Positions 1-5,348 of a DNA stretch of 5,348 nt are shown here, piece by piece. The notes under the pieces are model-generated. The model saw only the letters and a program-made list of their open reading frames with translations, did not search any database and was not told the DNA's origin. The stretch covers positions 1 through 5,348 of the forward strand of contig JACMMY010000135.1 in NCBI GenBank assembly GCA_014378805.1, in the 5' to 3' direction. This DNA is from Moraxellaceae bacterium (lineage in GTDB: Bacteria; Pseudomonadota; Gammaproteobacteria; Pseudomonadales; Moraxellaceae). The position numbers were made by a program, and so were the translations under genes. Each line of letters opens with the position of its first letter. The first letter of the stretch is position 1.

Positions 1-263
1 GTGACATGTGAACTGGACGCTTGCGGCTCTTGAATGCTTTGCTTGCCAACAGAAGGTGTTTCAACGACTGATGCGGGTATGACAGGCACAACAACTGGTG
101 GCACATTTATAACAGATGGCGTCTGCGCAACTGGCGGTAACACGGGCGTTTTTTTACCGAGAATATCGGCAGCTGTAGGCGCAACCGCTGATTTTTCAGG
201 AAAAATAAGCGGCGCATTCAGACCAGAATATTGCGACATCGGATTAGAGTTTTGGTTTGACAT
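1..263 (-). CDS. N-terminal part of a Pro/Val/Ala-rich protein, possibly FtsY (partial)
   Basis: An open frame on the minus strand starts at an ATG (263-261) and has no stop to the window edge, giving 87 complete codons. The protein begins MSNQNSNPMSQYSGLNAPL and continues with a low-complexity segment full of Pro, Val, Ala and Thr (for example VINVPPVVVPVIPASVV). There is no signal peptide and no recognisable domain. The nearest in-frame stop lies a short way upstream, so 263 is the first ATG; a second in-frame ATG lies eight codons later. Neither has a clear Shine-Dalgarno sequence. In Pseudomonas and relatives the gene diverging from a tandem M16 peptidase pair is ftsY, the SRP receptor GTPase. 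Its N-terminal region is variable and poorly conserved, which would fit. That identification is inference from gene order only, since the NG domain is outside the window. It could instead be any protein with a proline-rich N-terminal linker. The reading frame itself is fairly secure; its name is not. Confidence 0.6.
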   Translation of the reverse strand, partial: MSNQNSNPMSQYSGLNAPLIFPEKSAVAPTAADILGKKTPVLPPVAQTPSVINVPPVVVPVIPASVVETPSVGKQSIQEPQASSSHV

Positions 264-534
264 GCTGCGTTGGCTCGCTTTTTGGATTCTGCAAAAAAGA
301 TGAATCAGAATGTAAATTAGTTAATAGCCAGATTCTAACATGACCATGGATTCAAATTGTTTATCACATCATCCCAAATGAATGAGAAGTCTAAGAAAGA
401 AAGTCTTTGTGCTTGGATGGGGCTATTGTTACCACTTTACAACACCTGATGCGATGAAAAACGCATTAAGGACTGGTAACTCTACGCGTCTTCGTTATGC
501 TATGACTCTTCTTTTATTCTCATGAATCATTGCC
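264..534. other. Divergent intergenic region between the left-edge gene and the M16 operon
   Basis: This 271-bp stretch holds no convincing gene on either strand. On the plus strand I find no strong promoter for the protease operon. The best -10-like hexamer is TATGCT at 496-501, with only a poor -35 partner (ctggta, 473-478). A short interrupted inverted repeat (ATGCG 449-453 / CGCAT 462-466) and a direct repeat AAGTCT (387-392, 401-406) are present but weak. The 20 bases before the ATG at 535 contain no Shine-Dalgarno sequence. Confidence 0.5.
332..340 (-). promoter_or_regulatory. Weak extended -10 promoter candidate for the left-edge gene
   Basis: Read on the minus strand, positions 340-332 give TGTTAGAAT, an extended -10 element (TG, one base, then TAGAAT, which matches TATAAT at five of six positions). 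I find no good -35 hexamer 16-18 bases upstream. Transcription would start near 325 and leave a leader of about 62 nt before the ATG at 263. Such motifs arise easily by chance in AT-rich DNA, so this is only a candidate. Confidence 0.22.
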
Positions 535-2097
535 ATGCAACGGACTACATCGCGACCCATTTTTACTGTACGACTTCTGCCACTGCTTATTGCGACAGTA
601 TTGACGACAACGCTCAGTACCGCTTATGCAAACTCAGTTGAAGTGACGCCAAGCGTTACGCCAAAAAATCAAGATCTGCAAGCGACGACTGCGACAACTC
701 ACGATCTAAACAGTAATTCAACCAGCAATTCAAATACCTATGAAGAAGTTCTGCCTAATGGTTTAAAAGTCATCATCCGCGAAGACCATCGCACGCCCGT
801 CGTCATGACTCAGCTTTGGTATAAAGTGGGTTCTAGCGATGAAACGGCAGATGAAACAGGGCTATCGCACGCGCTTGAACATATGATGTTTAAAGGGACG
901 ACCAAAATCCCTAACGATGAATACACACGCATTAACACTCGCTTCGGTGGTGAAACCAATGCCTTTACCACCGCAAATTACACGGGTTATTATCAGCTCT
1001 ATCCTGCCAGTCGCTTAGGGCTTGCGCTCGAGATGGAAGCGGATCGGATGCAGAATCTACAACTCAAAGAATCAGATTTCACGCCAGAAATGCAAGTCAT
1101 CATGGAAGAGCGCAGGATGCGTACTGATGACAATCCGCAAGCTTTGGCCTATGAGCGTTTCAAATCGATGGCCTATCCAACCAGTCCACTGCGCTACCCA
1201 GTAATTGGTTATATGAAAAACCTGCAGAAACTGAAACTTGATGCGCTCAAACGCTGGTATCAAACATGGTACACCCCAAATAATGCGGTATTAGTGATTG
1301 TCGGTGATGTTCAGCCGCATGACGTAATGGCACAAGTAAAACAGTACTTTGGTTCGGTCCCGAAGCGCCCAGTGCCTGAACGTCCCGATGTCGATGAATT
1401 CCTTCATACTGGTGAACGTAATGTGACTATTCATGCGGCGGTTCAAGTACCGACGGTATTGTTGGCATGGAACGTTCCATCATTATCAACCGCAACAAAT
1501 AAAGATGATGCCTACGCGCTCAGCCTTGCCAGTGAAGTGCTGGATGGTGGACTTTCTGCTCACTTAGAAAAACGCCTCGTTCGCGAACAACGATTATTGG
1601 CGGGTGTCAGTACGAACTATGATTTGTTTGCGCGTGGTGGTAGCTTATTTTCCATTTCAGCGGTGCCCGAGCAAGGTCACACGCTTGAAGAAGCACGCGC
1701 AGTAGTGTTAAAAGAAATCGAAAAGCTCAAAACCGAAACCATTACTGCGGATGAAATGGCACGAGTCAAAATTAATCAACGTGCGGAAATGACTTTCAAC
1801 CAAGACAGTATTTCAGGGCAAGCTCAGCTGATTGGCGCGCTCGAAGTGTCTGATCTCAGTTATAAACTTGCGGATGAACTCCCTGAAAAGCTCAATTCGC
1901 TCTCTGTGCAAACAGTACAAGATGCTGCAAAACGCTATTTAACATTGGATAGCTTATCGACACTGTATTTGCGTCCACTAGAACAAGCGACTGACCATAC
2001 AAAAATTGATCGCAGAACCAACGAACAACCCGCTCAATCACAGACCAAGCCACTGCCAAAAAAGAAAAATAGTTCGAAAGTGGGAGCACAATCATGA
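535..2097 (+). CDS. Periplasmic M16 family zinc metallopeptidase, catalytic subunit
   Basis: A 520-residue exported zinc protease of the pitrilysin/insulinase family (M16). Residues 1-32 form a Sec signal peptide: Arg-rich n-region, hydrophobic LLPLLIATVL core, and signal peptidase I site AYA|N at 32/33. A Thr/Ser/Asn-rich linker (about 33-68) precedes the N-terminal peptidase domain (about 70-220). That domain carries the inverted zinc motif HxxEH as H112-A-L-E115-H116, where the two His bind zinc and Glu115 is the catalytic base. The distal zinc ligand is E192, 76 residues after H116 in VIMEERRMR, with the usual conserved Glu seven residues before it (E185). The M16_C domain follows (about 225-405). 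The C-terminus is a Lys/Gln/Ser-rich tail. An in-frame TGA at 523 makes 535 the first possible ATG, and the signal peptide supports it, although no Shine-Dalgarno is visible. The gene overlaps the next by ATGA. By family knowledge it should act with that partner, degrading peptides or misfolded proteins in the periplasm; the true substrate is unknown. Confidence 0.93.
   Translation: MQRTTSRPIFTVRLLPLLIATVLTTTLSTAYANSVEVTPSVTPKNQDLQATTATTHDLNSNSTSNSNTYEEVLPNGLKVIIREDHRTPVVMTQLWYKVGSSDETADETGLSHALEHMMFKGTTKIPNDEYTRINTRFGGETNAFTTANYTGYYQLYPASRLGLALEMEADRMQNLQLKESDFTPEMQVIMEERRMRTDDNPQALAYERFKSMAYPTSPLRYPVIGYMKNLQKLKLDALKRWYQTWYTPNNAVLVIVGDVQPHDVMAQVKQYFGSVPKRPVPERPDVDEFLHTGERNVTIHAAVQVPTVLLAWNVPSLSTATNKDDAYALSLASEVLDGGLSAHLEKRLVREQRLLAGVSTNYDLFARGGSLFSISAVPEQGHTLEEARAVVLKEIEKLKTETITADEMARVKINQRAEMTFNQDSISGQAQLIGALEVSDLSYKLADELPEKLNSLSVQTVQDAAKRYLTLDSLSTLYLRPLEQATDHTKIDRRTNEQPAQSQTKPLPKKKNSSKVGAQS
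2082..2086 (+). promoter_or_regulatory. Shine-Dalgarno for the second M16 gene, inside the first
   Basis: GGGAG lies seven bases before the ATG at 2094, within the last codons of the upstream protease gene. Together with the ATGA stop/start overlap (2094-2097) this fixes the second gene's start and indicates translational coupling. That is the arrangement expected for two subunits made in equal amounts. Confidence 0.7.
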
Positions 2098-3581
2098 AAT
2101 CAAATTTGAATACCTTAATGCGCTCCATTCTTACAATCAGTATAGGTGTAACTACACTCGCCCATGCTGAATCTCACCCCAGCACGACGCCACCTTCGGC
2201 TGAAATCAATTCACTCAAAAGCCTTACTAGCTTAAAAACGTTTGAGAACAACAGTCAGCTCAAAACACCAAACGTGCAAGAATTTAAAACGCAAAGCGGT
2301 ACTCGCGTGCTGTTTGTCGAAGCACCTGAACTTCCGATTGTGGATGTCAAACTGGTGTTTGATGCAGGTTCAGCGCGTGACACAGAACACAAAGCAGGTC
2401 AATATGGTCTTGCTTCTCTGACAGCACAATTACTCGACGAAGGTACCTCTACCCAAACCACTGATCAAATCTCAGCGAACTTTGAACGGCTGGGTGCGCA
2501 GTTTGGAGCAGCCGCTTATCGGGATATGTTTACGGTCAACTTACGGACATTATCGGATCGCAATCTCTTAAATCCTGCTATCGATCAACTACTGTCGATT
2601 TTAAAAGACGCGCAAGTGCCAAAGACCAGCTATGACCGCGTCATGCAACAAAATCGTATCGGATTGGCTCAGCAAAAAGACTCCCCAGCAACCACTGCTA
2701 ACATTCGATTCTGGAAAGAGCTTTATGACAAGCATCCATATGCACAACCATCAACTGGGACACTTACCAGCATTGAGCTGATCAAACCTGCTGATATTCG
2801 ACAATTTAAAGATACATACTTGGTTGCGCAAAACTTAAGCATCGCCATGGTCGGGCAAATGAGTCTTGAACAAGCAAAAGCTTTGGCAGAGCGTATTACT
2901 CAAAGTTTACCGCAAGGACAACATGCTAGAGCTTTACCAAAACCTAATGCGACAGTCGCTCGCACGGTGTATGCGCCATTTGATTCGACACAAACGCACA
3001 TCCTGATGGGCGAAATCGGCATTACTCGTGACAACCCAGATTTACCAGCATTAACGCTGGGCAATGAAGTTTTTGGCGGCGGTGACTTTAGTGCGATCTT
3101 AATGAAAGAACTACGCGAAAAACGCGGACTGACCTACGGTGCTTATAGCAGTTTCAGCGCGATGTACAGCAACGGCCCTTTCATCATTAACTACTCCACA
3201 CGTACCGATCAAATGAATGAAAGCCTGCGCGTGGCAAAACAAGCATTGCGTGACTATGTAGAAAAAGGCGTAACACTCGATGTGTTGAATGAAGCAAAAA
3301 CAGGGATATTAAACAGTTATCCATTGTCATTGAGCAGTAATTCAAACATTGCTTCGACACTTGCTGCGATGGGATTTTATGGTTTAGCAAACAGCTATAT
3401 GGCTGACTACCCTAAACAAATTGAAGCTGTCACACCAGAAGCAGCGCATCAAGCCTTTGCGCGTTATGTCAATCCTGACAAAATGCTCGTCGTCGTCGTT
3501 GGCAAAGAAAAGCCGAAAGCGGATGGTGATGCAGAAAGTCCATCAGTCAAACCCATCAAAGCAAGTACACCATCCCAATAA
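2094..3581 (+). CDS. Periplasmic M16 family protein lacking the zinc site (non-catalytic partner)
   Basis: A 495-residue exported M16-fold protein. Residues 1-25 form a signal peptide ending AHA|E. A Ser/Thr/Pro-rich linker leads to the N-terminal domain (about 60-215), where RDTEHKAGQYGLASLTAQLL aligns with the zinc helix of the upstream gene. The HxxEH positions are replaced by S108, A111 and Q112, and the distal Glu aligns with about I189, so no zinc can be bound in the usual way. The M16_C domain (about 225-430) keeps the motif LREKRGLTYGAYSSF with R341, R344 and Y348. This Arg/Tyr motif is typical of the non-catalytic subunit in two-gene bacterial M16 enzymes, and the upstream catalytic protein lacks the Tyr (LVREQRLLAGVS). 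A charged, low-complexity tail ends the protein. The expected role is to complete the substrate chamber of an active/inactive heterodimer. Loss of the ligands is read directly from the sequence; dimerisation is inferred from characterised homologous pairs. Confidence 0.92.
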   Translation: MKSNLNTLMRSILTISIGVTTLAHAESHPSTTPPSAEINSLKSLTSLKTFENNSQLKTPNVQEFKTQSGTRVLFVEAPELPIVDVKLVFDAGSARDTEHKAGQYGLASLTAQLLDEGTSTQTTDQISANFERLGAQFGAAAYRDMFTVNLRTLSDRNLLNPAIDQLLSILKDAQVPKTSYDRVMQQNRIGLAQQKDSPATTANIRFWKELYDKHPYAQPSTGTLTSIELIKPADIRQFKDTYLVAQNLSIAMVGQMSLEQAKALAERITQSLPQGQHARALPKPNATVARTVYAPFDSTQTHILMGEIGITRDNPDLPALTLGNEVFGGGDFSAILMKELREKRGLTYGAYSSFSAMYSNGPFIINYSTRTDQMNESLRVAKQALRDYVEKGVTLDVLNEAKTGILNSYPLSLSSNSNIASTLAAMGFYGLANSYMADYPKQIEAVTPEAAHQAFARYVNPDKMLVVVVGKEKPKADGDAESPSVKPIKASTPSQ

Positions 3582-3595
3582 TCGAAATCGATCTT

Positions 3596-3626
3596 CGCCT
3601 AGCGTATTGTTGAAATGCGCTAGGTG
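3596..3626 (+). terminator. Hairpin after the M16 operon, possible terminator
   Basis: CGCCTAGCG (3596-3604) pairs with CGCTAGGTG (3618-3626) through eight Watson-Crick pairs and one G-U. Four more inner pairs (3605-3608 with 3614-3617, one of them G-U) close a five-base loop GTTGA. It begins 14 bases after the stop codon of the second M16 gene, the usual place for a terminator. The following bases (TGTAAAAT) lack a real T-tract, so intrinsic termination may be inefficient; the stem may instead protect the 3' end or stop a Rho-dependent transcript. Confidence 0.5.
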
Positions 3627-3774
3627 TGTAAAATCACCAATAGAAATATTGAGAAATAGGCTTATATTAAAAGTATGGGTATAAAGAAGGTTTAATTCGA
3701 AAAGTTTCGATGATAAACATCGCTGTTATATTTTTATAAATACTATCTAGTGATAAAAACAAACTACAATAATC
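3627..3774. other. Convergent spacer between the M16 operon and ffs
   Basis: This is an AT-rich, non-coding 148-bp stretch. It contains two small inverted repeats: TCGAAA/TTTCGA (3697-3702, 3705-3710) and CGATG/CATCG (3708-3712, 3718-3722, loop ATAAA). The second is followed on the plus strand by a T-rich run near 3731-3735, so it could be a weak backup terminator for the protease operon. On the minus strand a U-rich segment (TTTGTTTTT, 3763-3755) follows the SRP RNA and may be where its transcription ends, but no separate stem sits immediately before it. Confidence 0.35.
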
Positions 3775-3888
<114 letters not shown>

Positions 3889-3900
3889 ATTGAGCGAGCT

Positions 3901-3928
3901 AGTATAGTGAAATAAGCTATATTTGCAA
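3901..3928 (-). promoter_or_regulatory. Sigma70-type promoter of ffs
   Basis: Read on the minus strand, the -35 hexamer TTGCAA (3928-3923, four of six matches) and the -10 hexamer TATACT (3906-3901, five of six) are separated by 16 bases. The mature RNA starts about 12 bases after the -10, so the primary transcript probably begins around 3894-3890 and may be trimmed slightly. The segment just after the -10 (AGCTCGCTC) is GC-rich, like the discriminators of stable-RNA promoters under stringent control. The DNA upstream is very AT-rich, as expected for an UP element. Confidence 0.7.
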
Positions 3929-3937
3929 GTACATTCA

Positions 3938-3951
3938 TGCATATATATGCA
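3938..3951. repeat. Perfect 14-bp AT-rich palindrome upstream of the ffs promoter
   Basis: TGCATATATATGCA is identical to its reverse complement. It ends ten bases upstream of the ffs -35 element, about -47 to -60 relative to the likely ffs start, which is where UP elements and activators such as Fis act. It could be a dimer-binding operator, or simply a flexible AT-rich stretch. A 14-base perfect palindrome is uncommon by chance, but alternating AT makes it less striking. Confidence 0.5.
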
Positions 3952-4057
3952 AAAAACAATTACTCTTTAAAATGTTTAAGCCACCACCAAATATTGCAGA
4001 TGGGTAAACACAAGAAACCAACCAATCACACCATGTTCCAGCACGATGATGTCTGGA

Positions 4058-4086
4058 TTGTCAGGCAATTTTTCGTTAAATATGAT
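4058..4086 (+). promoter_or_regulatory. Sigma70-type promoter for the metallo-hydrolase gene
   Basis: TTGTCA (4058-4063) and TATGAT (4081-4086) each match the consensus at five of six positions and are separated by the optimal 17 bases. Transcription would start near 4093, giving a leader of about 90 nt before the ATG at 4184. This is the best promoter on the plus strand of the window. It suggests that the hydrolase gene is transcribed independently of the protease operon. Confidence 0.6.
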
Positions 4087-4103
4087 GATAAATTAAGCTA
4101 TCT

Positions 4104-4122
4104 TTTGGATAGATATTCCAAA
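4104..4122 (+). repeat. Inverted repeat in the metallo-hydrolase leader
   Basis: TTTGGA (4104-4109) and TCCAAA (4117-4122) form a six-base inverted repeat with a seven-base spacer, about 10-30 bases downstream of the predicted transcription start. An alternative stem, CTATC (4098-4102) with GATAG (4108-4112), overlaps it and would exclude it. The position suits a repressor operator or a small leader hairpin. AT-richness means chance is a real possibility. Confidence 0.3.
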
Positions 4123-4183
4123 TTTAAGATTTTTTGTTTCGCGTCTACTTATTTCCTATATTTTTTATTGAGCAATAATATTC

Positions 4184-5266
4184 ATGCTAAAGTCTCTGAC
4201 GGCTAACTTCCCTATCGACAAACAATCGACAAAGGACAGTATCGCCAAAACAACTGCATTAGCCACGCCAATCGATTTCAGTCACGTCCTTTTTACCCCA
4301 GTTTATGAACGTCCAGACGTTGCTCATGCAACCAGAACTCATTTTCGTCATCCATGGACGATTCCGAAACGAGGGATGAATGTAGCCCAGTGGTTACTCA
4401 ATCGTAAAAAAGCCCAGTGGCCCACTTGGGAAGATAATATTCCTGTTACAACGCTTCCGACACTGCGTCCGAATGCGCCGCTCACCGATTGGAAAATGTG
4501 GTTTGTTGGTCATGCGACGGTTCTTATTCAAATCGGGCCCTATAATTTTTTAACTGACCCCGTTTGGGGCATGCGCGTCAGCCCAGCATCATTTGCAGGA
4601 CCACGTCGCGTCCGTGCAGCAGGCATTGCCTTAGAAAATTTACCCACGATTGATGCGGTGTTACTGAGCCATAATCATTACGATCACATGGATCAAGTGT
4701 CTCTCGATTGGCTTTATCGGCGTGATCGGATGCCGATTTATGCAGGACTCGCCAATAGCCAGTACCTCCCAACGCATATGCGTGTCATTGAGCTGGACTG
4801 GTGGGAATCGATTGCGTTTTATAAAGATGATCGTCTCCAAATCGTCTTTACCCCTGCACAGCACTTTTCAGGACGCGGTATCAAAGACGGTAATATGGCT
4901 TTGTGGGGCGGGTTATCCATCACCACACCGACCGATCATCTATTCTTTGCTGGTGATACGGGTTATGCACAGCATTTCACAGAAGTGCGCGAACGACTCG
5001 GTGCGCCGCGCTTAGCATTATTACCAATCGGCGCATATGAACCACGCGCTGTGATGCACGCCATGCACATGAATCCGACCGATGCGGTGCAAGCCCATCA
5101 GGATTTACAGGCGAAACAATCTCTCGCGATCCATCACCGTACCTTCCAACTCACCGATGAAGCCATGAATCAACCACTCTTGGATCTTGCCAATGCCTTA
5201 AGCCGAGCCAAATTAGCGGCACATGTATTTGCGACACCACTAGAAGGTGAAATGGTGCGGGGATAG
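4184..5266 (+). CDS. Metallo-beta-lactamase-fold hydrolase, NAPE-PLD-like (RomA/UlaG-type)
   Basis: A 360-residue protein of the metallo-beta-lactamase superfamily, in the group related to N-acyl-phosphatidylethanolamine phospholipase D and often annotated RomA or L-ascorbate-6-phosphate lactonase-like. In order are seen: WFVGHATVLIQ (H110 region, the first strand of the fold), LTDPVW with D125, the SPASFAGPRRV signature, metal motif HxHxDH as H163-N-H165-Y-D167-H168, then AQHFSGRG with H227, AGDTGY with bridging D258, LLPIGAYEPR, the HMNPTDAVQAH segment, and IHHRTF with H317. All ligands for a two-metal site are present, so it should be an active hydrolase. Its substrate cannot be read from sequence; a phosphodiester or lactone is the family expectation. 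There is no signal peptide, so it is probably cytosolic. The start at 4184 has only a weak TGAG (4169-4172), but the next ATG is 64 codons on, inside conserved sequence. It has its own promoter candidate, and a short open frame follows two bases after its stop. Confidence 0.9.
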   Translation: MLKSLTANFPIDKQSTKDSIAKTTALATPIDFSHVLFTPVYERPDVAHATRTHFRHPWTIPKRGMNVAQWLLNRKKAQWPTWEDNIPVTTLPTLRPNAPLTDWKMWFVGHATVLIQIGPYNFLTDPVWGMRVSPASFAGPRRVRAAGIALENLPTIDAVLLSHNHYDHMDQVSLDWLYRRDRMPIYAGLANSQYLPTHMRVIELDWWESIAFYKDDRLQIVFTPAQHFSGRGIKDGNMALWGGLSITTPTDHLFFAGDTGYAQHFTEVRERLGAPRLALLPIGAYEPRAVMHAMHMNPTDAVQAHQDLQAKQSLAIHHRTFQLTDEAMNQPLLDLANALSRAKLAAHVFATPLEGEMVRG

Positions 5267-5267
5267 G

Positions 5268-5348
5268 ATGCAAAAAGAACGACTTATTCAAATAAATTTA
5301 AAAAACGATACTTTTTATAACGACACGCAACAATGGACCGCGATATGA
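5268..5348 (+). CDS. Possible 26-residue peptide coupled to the metallo-hydrolase
   Basis: An ATG at 5268 lies two bases after the hydrolase stop (TAG 5264-5266) and opens a frame of 26 codons ending in TGA at 5346-5348, the last bases of the window. The peptide begins MQKERLIQINLKNDT and ends QQWTAI. It is polar, with no membrane segment or known motif. GGGG (5259-5262), five bases before the ATG, is a reasonable Shine-Dalgarno, which supports real initiation and coupling to the upstream gene. ATGA at 5345-5348 could be the start of a further overlapping gene. It may be a genuine small protein, a coupling leader for the next gene, or the start of a longer gene broken by a frameshift. I recognise no homologue. 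Confidence 0.35.
   Translation: MQKERLIQINLKNDTFYNDTQQWTAI

Larger units (their letters stand above)
3889..4183. other. AT-rich divergent regulatory region between ffs and the metallo-hydrolase gene
   Basis: This 295-bp region carries the ffs promoter at its left end and a plus-strand promoter in its right half. A 14-bp palindrome and a leader hairpin lie between or after them; each is listed separately. An open frame runs from an ATG at 3937 to 4206, but it has no Shine-Dalgarno and overlaps the start of the next gene by 23 bases, so I treat the region as non-coding. Confidence 0.5.

Noticed and set aside
34..303. Plus-strand 89-residue open frame rich in Gly and Thr at the left edge
   Set aside because: It is the complement of the better minus-strand coding frame. 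Its Gly/Thr-rich composition is the antisense image of Pro/Val codons, and it has no ribosome site.
522..641. Out-of-frame ATG at 522 opening a roughly 39-codon frame over the protease signal peptide
   Set aside because: The peptide is unremarkable and lacks a ribosome site, while the 535 frame gives a textbook signal peptide.
2361..2700. Possibility that the second M16 protein is a decayed pseudogene because it lacks HxxEH
   Set aside because: The frame is intact over 495 codons, with a signal peptide, conserved C-terminal Arg/Tyr motif and coupled translation. Loss of the zinc site is normal for the non-catalytic subunit of such pairs.
3421..3684. 87-residue plus-strand frame at the end of the second M16 gene
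   Set aside because: It is mostly a shifted reading of the M16 coding sequence, Lys/Ser-rich, and runs through the terminator-like hairpin.
3697..3722. Overlapping small inverted repeats as a possible mobile-element end or attachment site
   Set aside because: The arms are only five to six bases, there is no partner copy in the window, and there is no transposase or integrase; they are better seen as chance or weak terminator stems in AT-rich DNA.
3937..4206. 89-residue plus-strand open frame (alternative start at 4000) with a hydrophobic stretch near its C-terminus
   Set aside because: It has no Shine-Dalgarno, contains the predicted promoter of the next gene, overlaps that gene's start by 23 bases, and has a composition typical of translated AT-rich spacer. 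It would need conservation in relatives to be revived.

Overview
The window looks like a chromosomal segment of a gammaproteobacterium, most likely Moraxellaceae (Acinetobacter or a close relative). Three things suggest this: the moderately AT-rich base composition, a bacterial 4.5S-type SRP RNA with gamma-type helices, and a tandem pair of periplasmic M16 peptidases diverging from another gene. That last layout matches the remembered Pseudomonas/Acinetobacter neighbourhood ftsY <- / -> M16-M16. The taxonomic call is inference; no marker gene was searched.

Layout. (1) 1-263, minus strand: the first 87 codons of a gene that runs off the left edge. Its N-terminus is rich in Pro, Val and Ala. 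Synteny suggests ftsY (SRP receptor), but the diagnostic NG GTPase domain is outside the window. (2) 264-534: divergent intergenic region with only a weak promoter candidate. (3) 535-3581, plus strand: a two-gene operon with an ATGA overlap. Both genes encode exported M16 (pitrilysin/insulinase-type) proteins. The first carries the zinc site HxxEH plus the distal Glu. The second has lost all metal ligands but keeps the Arg/Tyr motif, so the pair probably forms an active/inactive heterodimer. (4) 3596-3626: a 13-pair hairpin at the convergent junction. (5) 3775-3888, minus strand: the SRP RNA gene (ffs), missing from a protein-only reading, with a good sigma70-type promoter. (6) 3889-4183: AT-rich divergent region between ffs and the next gene. 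It holds a perfect 14-bp palindrome, a strong sigma70-like promoter for the plus strand and a hairpin in the leader. (7) 4184-5266, plus strand: a cytosolic metallo-beta-lactamase-fold hydrolase of the NAPE-PLD-like/RomA group with a complete metal site. (8) 5268-5348, plus strand: a possible 26-codon gene tightly coupled to the hydrolase, ending exactly at the window edge.

How it fits together: if the left-edge gene is ftsY, the locus places the SRP receptor and the SRP RNA on the same strand on either side of a periplasmic protease pair, all related to protein export and envelope quality control. The metallo-hydrolase appears to be a separate transcription unit. I see no mobile element, CRISPR array or phage gene, and I found no clear case for an undescribed multi-gene system. 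The most notable items are the split active/inactive protease and the SRP RNA in what looks like empty intergenic DNA.
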